Translations under genes and position numbers: made by a program
Notes under the pieces: model-generated
Databases searched by the model: none
What the model saw: the letters and a program-made list of their open reading frames with translations, nothing else
Told to the model about the DNA's origin: nothing
Shown: piece after piece, positions 27,869-35,927 of the stretch
Layout: each line of letters starts with the position of its first letter
Position numbering within the stretch: the first letter of the stretch is position 1
Assembly (NCBI GenBank): GCA_964473525.1
Contig: CAYYPK010000018.1
Coordinates: 62,001 to 126,000 of the forward strand
Reading direction: 5' to 3'
Length of the DNA stretch: 64,000 nt
From: GCA-2687025 sp964473525
GTDB taxonomy: Bacteria > Poribacteria > WGA-4E > GCA-2687025

Positions 27869-28558
27869 GTGTCCGCATACGATCACGACCCGGCATATCT
27901 GGCGCTGAAGGAATGGGACATCGCCGTCGGCGCCTTGCTGCAAGGGGAGCTTGGCTACCTTGCGCGCAAGGGCGGCATCCACGAGCCGGGCAACCGGTTC
28001 CTGCGCGACGCCGCGCGCTTCTGGCTGTTTCCCACCTACGAGCACCAGTTCGAATACGTCGATGAGGGTATCGACGCTCTCAAGCAGCCCTGGGCGACAC
28101 AGCTCACGGGCGCGCGCGTCCGCCACCGTACGGACGACGAGGCGGAACGGTCGGGCGTTGGCGCGCACACGCCAGCAGACATCCCCATCCGTGGCTACGT
28201 CGAGACGTGTGGGGTGCACGAATTCTGGACGGGTGAGTCCATCGCCGCGTTGACGGACATGGGCATCTGGACGCAGGCGTTCGTGGAGGCGCGGCTACGC
28301 TGGAAACCGCGCGAGCCGCTTTCTGTGTTCAGACTACGGGCGTTCAGGTTGGAAACGCCGTTGCACGTGCCAGCGGATGAGGTACCCAAGAAGTGCTATA
28401 GCTGGCTCGAACTGCCGTTCGCGTTGGCGGATCACGAGGGCGAGACTGTCGAGCACGCGGGGTCGGCCGAACTTGCGCAGGTCTGCGAATCCCTGGAAGA
28501 ATCGCCGGAGGAGCGCGCCGCGCGGGTGCAAAGGCGCGTCCAGATGGTATCATCGTAA
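27869..28558 (+). CDS. DUF1802 family protein
   Basis: This 229-residue protein begins at a GTG preceded by GAGGGG. The family signature is clear: LALKEWDIAVGALLQGELGYLARKGGIHE near the start, then FWLFPTYEHQFEYV. DUF1802 proteins occur widely in bacteria and have no established function. They have been suspected of nuclease- or NTP-related roles, but nothing in the sequence decides this. No signal or membrane segment. It is separated by 190 bases from ctpA and followed by a small hairpin (28570-28587). Confidence 0.82.
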   Translation: MSAYDHDPAYLALKEWDIAVGALLQGELGYLARKGGIHEPGNRFLRDAARFWLFPTYEHQFEYVDEGIDALKQPWATQLTGARVRHRTDDEAERSGVGAHTPADIPIRGYVETCGVHEFWTGESIAALTDMGIWTQAFVEARLRWKPREPLSVFRLRAFRLETPLHVPADEVPKKCYSWLELPFALADHEGETVEHAGSAELAQVCESLEESPEERAARVQRRVQMVSS

Positions 28559-28748
28559 CAGGTTTGAAGCTGCGGCTCTGTCCGCAGGTGTGGTTTATCC
28601 CGAATGCTGGCGGCGAGGCACGCGTACCGTCGGGCGCCACGCGGAGCCGAAATCGAAAGCTGGTTCGTAGCTTGACGCTACGCACGTACCCCTTGGCGGC
28701 GCTACCGCACACCGCGCGTGTCACGGAACGTCCACGGAGTTCGATTGC

Positions 28749-30287
28749 ATGAAGAAGCACGGCCGCTCGTTATCCTTCATCTTCCCGGTCGGCGTCATCA
28801 CGGTCGTGCTGGCGTTGATGCTGTTCAACCAAAGCCGCGCTCAGAACCGTGAAGACTCCATGTATCAGTACGTGGAGCAGCTCTCCGAGATCATCGAGAA
28901 GTCCCGCCGCAACTACTACAAGGACGTCGATGTCGACAAGATGATGGAGGGAGCCATCAAGGGCGCCGTAGCGTCGTTGAACGACCCGTATTCCTTCTAT
29001 CAGGTTCCGCAGGCGCAGCAGCGAGAGCGCGAAGATCTCTTCTATGGACAGTTCGGCGGCCTCGGCATTCGCATCTACGCGGACCAGCAGGGCGAACACG
29101 CGCTGGTGAAGGTGTCGTCCGTGCTTCCCAACACCCCCGCGCGACGCGAGGGCATTCAGGCGGGTGATTCCATACTCGAGGTCGAGGGCGAATCCGTCGT
29201 GCTGGGCGGCGCCTCAGGCCTGACGATGGACGACGTTGTCTCTAAGCTCCGAGGGCGCGTGGGCGAGCCGGTCACGATCACGGTTGCGCGTCGCAATCAT
29301 GTCGGGACCAAGGAGATCACCCTAACGCGCGAGGTGATAAAGCCACGCAGCGTCGAGTGGGAAATCCTCGAACCGGGTATCGGCTATGTGAAGCTCGACA
29401 GCTTCAAGAACCAGACTTCCGAGGAATTCGGGAAGGCCGTAGAAGCCATCAGGGTGGCGACGGACCTGACGGCTCTTATCCTTGACCTGCGCTCCAACCG
29501 GGGCGGCCTGTTGACCGCCGCGCGAGAGGTGTCCGACGCGTTCCTCTCGGGAGGGCGCATCGTGTCGACGCGCGGCCGTGAAGGCGGTCGTCGTGAATTC
29601 GACCGCGAGTACCTGGCGGACGCAGACCTGCTGGTCAGCGATGATGTCGAGGTGGTGATCCTCATCAACGGCGCCAGCGCCAGCGGCTCGGAGATCGTCG
29701 CCGGCGCCATCAAGGACCATGATCGCGGTATTCTCGTGGGCGAGAAGACGTTTGGTAAGGGCGTGGTGCAACAGCGCTTCGAGCTGGAGAGTGGTGGCGC
29801 GTTGTCGCTTACCATCTCGTCCTACTATACGCCGGACGGCACGTCCATCGACGGCGAGGGCATCTCCCCGGACGTTCCCGTGGAACCCGCGAAGCTGACG
29901 GACGAGGAAGCCTTCGCGCGTGAGCATGCCCGCGACGAGCGCATCGTGGACGACTTCGTCATCGCCTTCCTCGAGTCCTACGAGGACACCCACGCCGAGA
30001 CCCCGAAGGACTTCAAGACACTCGAACCGCGCTTGGGCGAGCTGACGGCGATCCTCGAGGAGGAGAACATCCATCTCTCCGAGAAGACCGTGTGGCTCGA
30101 AGCTCGCGCCATCTTCGACCTCAACGTCGGCACCGAACGCGTCGTCGACCGCGACAACGATGCCCAGCTGACCGAGGCGCTTCGGGTTATACAGGAAGTG
30201 GGCGTGGCGCAGGTGCTCAGCGGCGCCTACCCGCCCGCGGAGGCCGTCGAGGCCGGGGATTCCGAAGAAGCGGCGGTCGTCAACTAG
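28749..30287 (+). CDS. ctpA: S41 carboxyl-terminal processing protease
   Basis: The protein is 512 residues. An N-terminal anchor (FIFPVGVITVVLALMLF, residues 10-26) places the rest in the periplasm. A PDZ domain covers about 100-185 (VSSVLPNTPARREGIQAGDSILEVEGE). The S41 core follows, with the catalytic Ser312 in NGASASGSEIVAGA and Lys337 in GEKTFGKGVVQQ. Tail-specific proteases of this type trim or degrade envelope proteins, for example murein hydrolases. A C-terminal extension of about 110 residues is helical and unassigned. A hairpin follows the stop. Confidence 0.93.
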   Translation: MKKHGRSLSFIFPVGVITVVLALMLFNQSRAQNREDSMYQYVEQLSEIIEKSRRNYYKDVDVDKMMEGAIKGAVASLNDPYSFYQVPQAQQREREDLFYGQFGGLGIRIYADQQGEHALVKVSSVLPNTPARREGIQAGDSILEVEGESVVLGGASGLTMDDVVSKLRGRVGEPVTITVARRNHVGTKEITLTREVIKPRSVEWEILEPGIGYVKLDSFKNQTSEEFGKAVEAIRVATDLTALILDLRSNRGGLLTAAREVSDAFLSGGRIVSTRGREGGRREFDREYLADADLLVSDDVEVVILINGASASGSEIVAGAIKDHDRGILVGEKTFGKGVVQQRFELESGGALSLTISSYYTPDGTSIDGEGISPDVPVEPAKLTDEEAFAREHARDERIVDDFVIAFLESYEDTHAETPKDFKTLEPRLGELTAILEEENIHLSEKTVWLEARAIFDLNVGTERVVDRDNDAQLTEALRVIQEVGVAQVLSGAYPPAEAVEAGDSEEAAVVN

Positions 30288-30316
30288 CCCTCTCGACCGC
30301 AGGCCAGACCACCGAT

Positions 30317-30338
30317 GGGCGACGCTCGCGCGTCGCCC
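30317..30338 (+). terminator. hairpin after ctpA
   Basis: GGGCGACGC (30317-30325) pairs perfectly with GCGTCGCCC (30330-30338) across a 4-base loop, 30 bases after the ctpA stop. The following bases CGTTAA give only a weak T-tract. Confidence 0.5.
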
Positions 30339-30483
30339 CGTTAACGGCTTACGACCGTCACGTCTCCGCTCTCGCCCGCGCTGCCGGACGCGACTTCCTG
30401 GGGTTCCGCCCTAACGGCCCCGCCCTGAGCAGTCGCCGCTTGGCTGTCAGAAGCCGACTATCCACCACGGGACGCGCTGCGTG

Positions 30484-32178
30484 ATGATGACGAACGAGGA
30501 ACTTGCCGACGAGCTTCGTATTCTCGCCGACCTCATGATGATCGGCGGCGACGATGTCTACCGCATACGGCGCTACGCCCGGCTAGCGGACACCGTCGAA
30601 GCGCTCCCCGAACCCGTCGATGCCATATACGCGGAGGGGCGTCTGACAGACCTCAAGGGCGTTGGCGACTCCACGGCGAAGCTCATCGAGGAGTACCTCG
30701 CGACGGGGACGTCCGACAGGCGCAAGAAGCTCGAAGAGACCACGCCCATCACCGTGTTGGATCTGCTGGCGCTCCCAGGCGTCGGCCCCAAGACGGCTCA
30801 GCGCCTGTTCCAAGACCTTAACATCACGTCCATTGACGAGCTGGAAGCCGGACTCGACGCGGGAACCGTCCAGGGCATGAAGGGCATCACCGCGAAGTCC
30901 GAAGACAAGCTGAGGGCGGGGATTGCGCGCATCCGTCGTCGCAATGTCGAGCGCCCGCTACAGGAAGTACAACGGCTCAGCGAGCAGATCGGCGAGGCCC
31001 TCAACCTGGCGCCGGATGTCACGGCGATCGCCGTCGCGGGAGGCGCCCGGCGCGGCGTCGAGACACCACGCCGCATTGAGGTTGTCGCGGCGACGGAGAA
31101 CATCGGGCAGGCAGCGGTCACCCTCGGCAAGTTGGGACTCGGTGACGGCTCGCCAGCGAGAGAGGTACGCGGCGAATTCGGCGGTGGGTTCCCGATCCGC
31201 GCGTCGTTGACGCCCTCTGCCTACTTCGGGGTCACATGGCTCCGACGAACGGCGGATATGGCGCACACTGAAGCTCTTAACGCACGCGCGGCCGAGCGCG
31301 GGCTGAAGCCGCTTGACGACGAGGATGCCTGGAAGCACCTCGACGAGGAGGACATCTACGCCAAGCTTGGCCTTCCGCTCATCGTGCCGGAGTTGCGCGA
31401 GGGCGCGGCCGCGATCGACAGGGCTGACGCTGGCGCGCTCCCCACGCTCCTCCGGGTCGACGACTACAACGCCGACCTGCACGCGCATACGGTCGCCAGT
31501 GACGGGGCGAATTCCATCCAGGAGATGGCAGAGGCGGCGCGCGCGCGGGGGTATGGCTGTCTCGCCATCTGCGATCACTCCCGGTCGTCGGGTCAGGCGG
31601 GCGGCCTCAGCGTCGAGAGGCTGCTGGAGCAGATCGAGCAGGTACGCGAAGTAGACGACCTCATGGGCAGCGACTTCACAGTGCTGGCTGGCAGTGAGGT
31701 GGACATCCTCAAGGACGGCAAACTCGACTACTCAGACGACATCCTTGCTCAGTTGGACTGGGTTGTCGCCAGCGTGCACTCGCACTTCACTCTGTCCGAG
31801 GCGGCGCAGACAGAGCGCTTCCAGAAGGCGATGGAGAATCCCTACGTCCGGGTCATCGGTCACGCGACGGGTCGGCTGCTTAGCAGGCGTGACCCGTATC
31901 CTCTGGACATTCCCGCGCTCATCCAGACGGCCCTCGAGACAGGCGTGGCGCTTGAACTGAACTCCGCGCCGGATCGGCTTGATCTGAACGCGGAGTATTG
32001 CGCCATGGCTCGCGAGGCGGGGGTACCCATCTCCATCAACACGGATGCGCACCGCCGGGAGTCGTTCGAGTCCATACGCTACGGGCTAGCGACCGCGCGT
32101 CGCGCGTGGTTGGAGCCGAAGCACGTCGTCAACGCCTGGAGCGTCGAGGACATTCGCGCCTTCCGCGCCCCGGCGTGA
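30484..32178 (+). CDS. polX: PolX-type protein: degenerate DNA polymerase X plus intact PHP phosphoesterase
   Basis: The protein has 564 residues and normal bacterial PolX layout. The N-terminal 8-kDa helix-hairpin-helix region (LTDLKGVGDSTAKLIEEYL, LLALPGVGPKTAQRLF) is intact. In the palm the catalytic Asp triad is lost: where homologues read GDID, this has PRRIE (Arg197, Glu199), and the later VDLR site is FPIR (Pro237). The PHP domain from about 330 is complete: DLHAHTVASDG, CDHSRSSG, GSEVDI, VASVHSH, IGHATGR and NTDAHR. It is therefore inferred to be a PHP nuclease or phosphatase with a DNA-binding but not polymerising N-terminus. The start may be the GTG at 30481 or the ATG at 30487. Confidence 0.88.
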   Translation: MMTNEELADELRILADLMMIGGDDVYRIRRYARLADTVEALPEPVDAIYAEGRLTDLKGVGDSTAKLIEEYLATGTSDRRKKLEETTPITVLDLLALPGVGPKTAQRLFQDLNITSIDELEAGLDAGTVQGMKGITAKSEDKLRAGIARIRRRNVERPLQEVQRLSEQIGEALNLAPDVTAIAVAGGARRGVETPRRIEVVAATENIGQAAVTLGKLGLGDGSPAREVRGEFGGGFPIRASLTPSAYFGVTWLRRTADMAHTEALNARAAERGLKPLDDEDAWKHLDEEDIYAKLGLPLIVPELREGAAAIDRADAGALPTLLRVDDYNADLHAHTVASDGANSIQEMAEAARARGYGCLAICDHSRSSGQAGGLSVERLLEQIEQVREVDDLMGSDFTVLAGSEVDILKDGKLDYSDDILAQLDWVVASVHSHFTLSEAAQTERFQKAMENPYVRVIGHATGRLLSRRDPYPLDIPALIQTALETGVALELNSAPDRLDLNAEYCAMAREAGVPISINTDAHRRESFESIRYGLATARRAWLEPKHVVNAWSVEDIRAFRAPA

Positions 32179-32384
32179 CGTAGCGGCGCCGGCCCATGGC
32201 GCGCGGCCCCGCCACACACCGCCATGTGACGCATGGCGCTACTATGCTGGCGCCCCAGGCATAGTCCGTCGGCTCCGCCTGTGTTCGCCACTCCGGCCAG
32301 CGTGCGCCCCGCCACTATCGGCATTCTCCTGTCCAAACCGCCGCAACTTCGCGGGACTTACCTGACAGGCTCCCGCGCCTCGAC

Positions 32385-32401
32385 CCCCTATAATATAGGG
32401 G
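32385..32401. promoter_or_regulatory. perfect-arm palindrome containing a TATAAT box
   Basis: CCCCTATAATATAGGGG has two 8-base arms around one base, and TATAAT (32389-32394) lies within it. It stands about 75 bases before the receiver-cyclase gene. The -35 side is weak (CTGACA at 21-base spacing). It could be both -10 box and operator, or a hairpin in a longer transcript. Confidence 0.45.
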
Positions 32402-32472
32402 CGGCTCAGCCGCTTGGCACAACGTAGCAACGTGAGTAGACGCCCGCACCGCAGAGCGGGAGGAGACACGAC

Positions 32473-34368
32473 ATGGCACGGCCGACAGTGGTCATGGCGG
32501 CGGGGAGCCCGCTCTTCAGTCGCGGCCTCATGCATACGCTGTTCGAGTGTGAGTGCGACGTCGTCCCTGTTCGGAGGGCTGACGACGTACGCAATTGGGC
32601 CGCTTCCGGCGCGGTACAGATGTGCGTGATACAGGACGCGCTCGTCGAGGGGTCGGGTCTGGACTTGTGCGCCGAATTGGCCGCGAGCAGCCCTTCGATT
32701 CCGGTTGTGCTTTTCTCACGTGATGCGACGGTCGAGCCGACGGCGAAGGAGAAGGGCGCCGTCGGGTTCATCCGGGCTCCTGCACGTGGTGGCGCGGCCC
32801 TGGACGTCCTCAAGGCTGCTCTCGATGCGGCCCCGCCCGCGACCGCCTCCGCCGTTGCTCCGCCGGCAAGCACACCTGCGCCGATCGGCGCCGCTCCCAC
32901 CGTCGTCGCAGTTCCCGAGGCGCTGGACGCCGAACAGGGGGACGCCAAGCGGATCCTCTTGGTCGACGACAGCAAGGTCATCCACACGCACGTAGGTGGC
33001 CTCTTGCGGGACGAGGGCTATGTGGTGCTGAACGCCATGGACGGCGCCGAAGGTCTGAACGTAGCGAACGCCGAGATGCCCGACTTGATCATCAGCGATG
33101 TCGAGATGCCGAATATGGACGGCTTCGAGATGAGCTTTCAGATCAAGGAAGACCCGGACACGGCGCAGATTCCCATCCTCATCCTGTCGTCGCGGGGCGC
33201 CAGCGTCGACATGGACCGTGGGTTCGATGTCGGCGCGAACGACTACCTGACGAAGCCCGTGGACGAGGACGACCTGCTTACCCGTGTCCTACAGATGCTC
33301 GGTTTGGACGGCATGGGCCAGAGAGAGAAAGTCGTCGTCGCTGAGGACAGCATGGTCCAACGCAACTTGATCGTGCAGGGGATGGAACAACAGGGCTTCG
33401 AGGTCATAGCTGCCGCCGACGGCAAGCAGGCTCTGGATCTGATCTTGCAGGATCCGCCGGACCTCGTCATCACCGACTTCGACATGCCCGAAATGGATGG
33501 CCGCGAACTGACAAGAGCCATCCGCCAGGAGGAGCATCTCAAGGAACTGCCTATCGTGATGCTGACCGCGGCGGATTCGGATAAAGACCGCCAGAGGGGT
33601 CTGCACGCGGGCGTGAACGCTTACCTGGGCAAGCCGTTCGTCCCAGACAAGATCATCGTCATCGCCGAGAAGCTCATCGCCGAACACCGCCTGCTGCGCG
33701 AGAGCGCAGCCATGCAACGCTACCTGTCCGACGCAGCCATCGACGCCGCCAACAAGGCGGCCGACGCGGCCCACGGCGAGCACGAGAGCATGGAGGCCGA
33801 GCGGCGCTTCGTGAGCGTGCTGTTCACCCACATCGTCGATTTCAGCTCGATGACCGAGACGATGGACGCGGAGGAGCTCGTCACCCTCATGAACGAGTAC
33901 TTCGACGCCGTGACGCCGCTGTTCAAGGACAACGGGGGCGTCATCGACAAGTTCATCGGCGACTGTGTGATGGGCGTGTTCCGCGGCGACGACGACTCGC
34001 AGAACGCCGACTACGCGTTCGCCGCCGTCAAGACAGGCGTGCAGATGATCAAGGCCCTGGAGGGATTCAACGAGGGCCACGCCACGCCGCTCGACATCCG
34101 CGTTGGCGTCAACTCTGGCATGGCGATCATGGGCGACATCGGCGCCGCCGCCGTTCGTCGCGATCACACGGTCATCGGGGACTCCGTCAACCTCGCCGCA
34201 AGGTTGGAGTCAAACGCCGAAGACGGTACCGTCCTCATCAGCCAGGACACTTACGATCTGGTAAGCGATAGGGTAACCGCCACGGAGCTCGACCCGATCA
34301 TGGTCAAGGGCAAGTCCATGCCCATCCACGTGTTCCGGGCAGATGACTTCATCGACGACGGGGCGTAA
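32473..34368 (+). CDS. triple receiver-domain protein with class III adenylate/guanylate cyclase domain
   Basis: The protein has 631 residues. Residues 5-115 are a degenerate receiver domain: no acidic pair, though Asp55 is present. An Ala/Pro-rich linker follows. Receivers two (158-278) and three (284-402) are complete, with acceptor Asp209 (ISDVEMPNMDG) and Asp335 (ITDFDMPEMDG) and Lys in LTKP and LGKP. A helical linker leads to a class III cyclase domain (about 443-625): DKFIGDCVMGVF keeps the second metal Asp (497), and DSVNLAARLES keeps the transition-state residues. The first metal Asp of the FADIVGF motif is His453 (FTHIVDF), so activity is in doubt. The protein is predicted to be cytoplasmic. 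Confidence 0.88.
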   Translation: MARPTVVMAAGSPLFSRGLMHTLFECECDVVPVRRADDVRNWAASGAVQMCVIQDALVEGSGLDLCAELAASSPSIPVVLFSRDATVEPTAKEKGAVGFIRAPARGGAALDVLKAALDAAPPATASAVAPPASTPAPIGAAPTVVAVPEALDAEQGDAKRILLVDDSKVIHTHVGGLLRDEGYVVLNAMDGAEGLNVANAEMPDLIISDVEMPNMDGFEMSFQIKEDPDTAQIPILILSSRGASVDMDRGFDVGANDYLTKPVDEDDLLTRVLQMLGLDGMGQREKVVVAEDSMVQRNLIVQGMEQQGFEVIAAADGKQALDLILQDPPDLVITDFDMPEMDGRELTRAIRQEEHLKELPIVMLTAADSDKDRQRGLHAGVNAYLGKPFVPDKIIVIAEKLIAEHRLLRESAAMQRYLSDAAIDAANKAADAAHGEHESMEAERRFVSVLFTHIVDFSSMTETMDAEELVTLMNEYFDAVTPLFKDNGGVIDKFIGDCVMGVFRGDDDSQNADYAFAAVKTGVQMIKALEGFNEGHATPLDIRVGVNSGMAIMGDIGAAAVRRDHTVIGDSVNLAARLESNAEDGTVLISQDTYDLVSDRVTATELDPIMVKGKSMPIHVFRADDFIDDGA

Positions 34369-34371
34369 GAT

Positions 34372-34398
34372 TCTGGACGCCTAGTTTGCGCGTCCAGA
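34372..34398 (+). terminator. hairpin after cyclase gene
   Basis: TCTGGACGC (34372-34380) pairs perfectly with GCGTCCAGA (34390-34398) around a 9-base loop, 3 bases after the cyclase stop. No T-run follows, so it may be a terminator of weak type or an mRNA-stabilising hairpin. Confidence 0.45.
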
Positions 34399-34439
34399 CG
34401 TGGGGTACAGCTCAGACCGCCGAGAAGTAGGGGAAACAG

Positions 34440-35276
34440 ATGAAGCCTGAACAGCCGCTGGAAATCGGGATCATGCTGGGCGTGGGGGACGACCCCGCCG
34501 AAAGTCTTGCCAAGGTGAAGGCCGTCGGGCTCAACAACGCGCAGATGGGCAGACCACCCGCCCAGTACCTCGCCGGAGAAGCCTTCGAGGAGCTGCGCGC
34601 GGCAATCGAAGACTCCGGCATCACTATCACCACCGTGTTCTGCGGATTCGATGGCGAGAGCTACGCCGACATTCCCACCGTCAAGGAGACAGTCGGCTAC
34701 GTACCTGCCGGCACGCGCGCGGAGCGTGTGCAGGAAACACTCGCGATCTCGGAGTTCGCCAAGGGTCTGGGTGTGGACGCCGTAGCAGCGCACATCGGCT
34801 TCATACCGGAAGACGAGAGTGACCCGCTGTTCGCGGAGATGGTCGAGACGCTCCAGCAGATCGCCGATCATTGCGCTGGCAACGGCCAGGTGTTCAGCCT
34901 GGAGACCGGTCAGGAGAGCGGCGCGGGACTGTTGGCGTTCCTGAAAGCCGTCGACCGAGACAACCTGAAGGTGAACTTCGACCCGGCGAACATGATCCTC
35001 TACGGCAGCGGCGAGCCCATCGAGGCGATGGAGATCGTCAAGGACTACATCGTCAGCGTCCACGCCAAGGACGGGACGTGGTCCGACCAGCCGACGGTGA
35101 CGTTTGGCGAGGAAACTCCCCTGGGCGCGGGCGACGTGAACATGACCCGATTCGTCGAGAAGTTGAAAGAGATCGGCTTCGATGGGTATATCACCATCGA
35201 GCGGGAGATCAGCGGCGACGAGCAGGTCGAGGACATCAAAGCCGGCATTGAACTGCTAAGGTCGCTCGTCGGATAG
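34440..35276 (+). CDS. TIM-barrel sugar phosphate isomerase/epimerase
   Basis: The 278-residue protein starts at ATG 34440, preceded by AGGGGA. The xylose-isomerase-like TIM barrel is evident from VDAVAAHIGFIPED, QVFSLETGQESGAG, VNFDPANMILYGSG, IVSVHAKDG and GYITIEREI. Glu, Asp, His and Glu at these positions are the conserved metal ligands of the family. Short barrels of this sort are abundant in sugar-degrading uncultivated bacteria. The substrate is unknown. It is followed 15 bases later by a ferredoxin gene, but no functional link is obvious. Confidence 0.88.
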   Translation: MKPEQPLEIGIMLGVGDDPAESLAKVKAVGLNNAQMGRPPAQYLAGEAFEELRAAIEDSGITITTVFCGFDGESYADIPTVKETVGYVPAGTRAERVQETLAISEFAKGLGVDAVAAHIGFIPEDESDPLFAEMVETLQQIADHCAGNGQVFSLETGQESGAGLLAFLKAVDRDNLKVNFDPANMILYGSGEPIEAMEIVKDYIVSVHAKDGTWSDQPTVTFGEETPLGAGDVNMTRFVEKLKEIGFDGYITIEREISGDEQVEDIKAGIELLRSLVG

Positions 35277-35291
35277 CCGCCGTCCTCGCAT

Positions 35292-35927
35292 ATGGAGCGG
35301 CACGGCATGGCGCGTAGACCCAAGACCGCCTATGACGACGACTCCGGTGTAGACCGCCGGGATTTCTTCGGGCAGCTGCTCCGCGAGATCGCGCGTCCGG
35401 TCGTCGAGTTTCGCGAGGCCGCGAAGGATGCCCCGGCGGGCCCCGAGCCGCAGGAGACGGTGGAGAAACGCCTGCGCCCTCCCGGCGCGCTTCACGAGAC
35501 GCTCTTCACCGACGTATGCGACCGCTCCGGCGAGTGCGTGGAAGCCTGCCCAGCCAACGCCATCCTCGCCGGCGCCGACGGCACGCCCTACGTCGATCCA
35601 CACCACCAGCCGTGCGTCGTGTGCGTGGGACTGGACTGCATGTCCGCCTGCGCAAGCGGCGCGCTCATGCCCCGGCCAGCCGACGCCCTCGGCATGGGAC
35701 TCGCCCGCGTGGACTCCACCGCGTGCCTCCGGTCAACGGGAGAGGACTGTACGCGTTGCATACAGGTATGCCCGTTGCACGAGTTGGGACACACTGTGCT
35801 AGATCTGACGCTCGACGGCTCACTCCACGTCTATGAGGACGCTTGCGTAGGCTGCGGGTGCTGCGTGCGAGCGTGCCCAACGCAACCGGCCGCGATCAAT
35901 GTCGAGCCGACGAGGGCTCTGGCGTGA
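35292..35927 (+). CDS. NapG/NapF-like multi-cluster 4Fe-4S ferredoxin
   Basis: This 211-residue protein has many Cys residues in ferredoxin spacing. The groups are CDRSGECVEACPANAI, CVVCVGLDCMSACASGA, CLRSTGEDCTRCIQVCP and CVGCGCCVRACPTQPA. This predicts several 4Fe-4S clusters, similar to NapF/NapG or MauM proteins. The N-terminus has DRRDFFGQLLREIARP, which looks like a chaperone or Tat-related segment without a clear hydrophobic core. It should carry electrons for an oxidoreductase that is not in the window. The ATG at 35307 is an alternative start. Its stop overlaps the GTG of the next gene. Confidence 0.85.
   Translation: MERHGMARRPKTAYDDDSGVDRRDFFGQLLREIARPVVEFREAAKDAPAGPEPQETVEKRLRPPGALHETLFTDVCDRSGECVEACPANAILAGADGTPYVDPHHQPCVVCVGLDCMSACASGALMPRPADALGMGLARVDSTACLRSTGEDCTRCIQVCPLHELGHTVLDLTLDGSLHVYEDACVGCGCCVRACPTQPAAINVEPTRALA

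Noticed and set aside
32362..32394. CTGACA as -35 box for the TATAAT at 32389
   Set aside because: The spacing is 21 bases, too long for a sigma-70 promoter.
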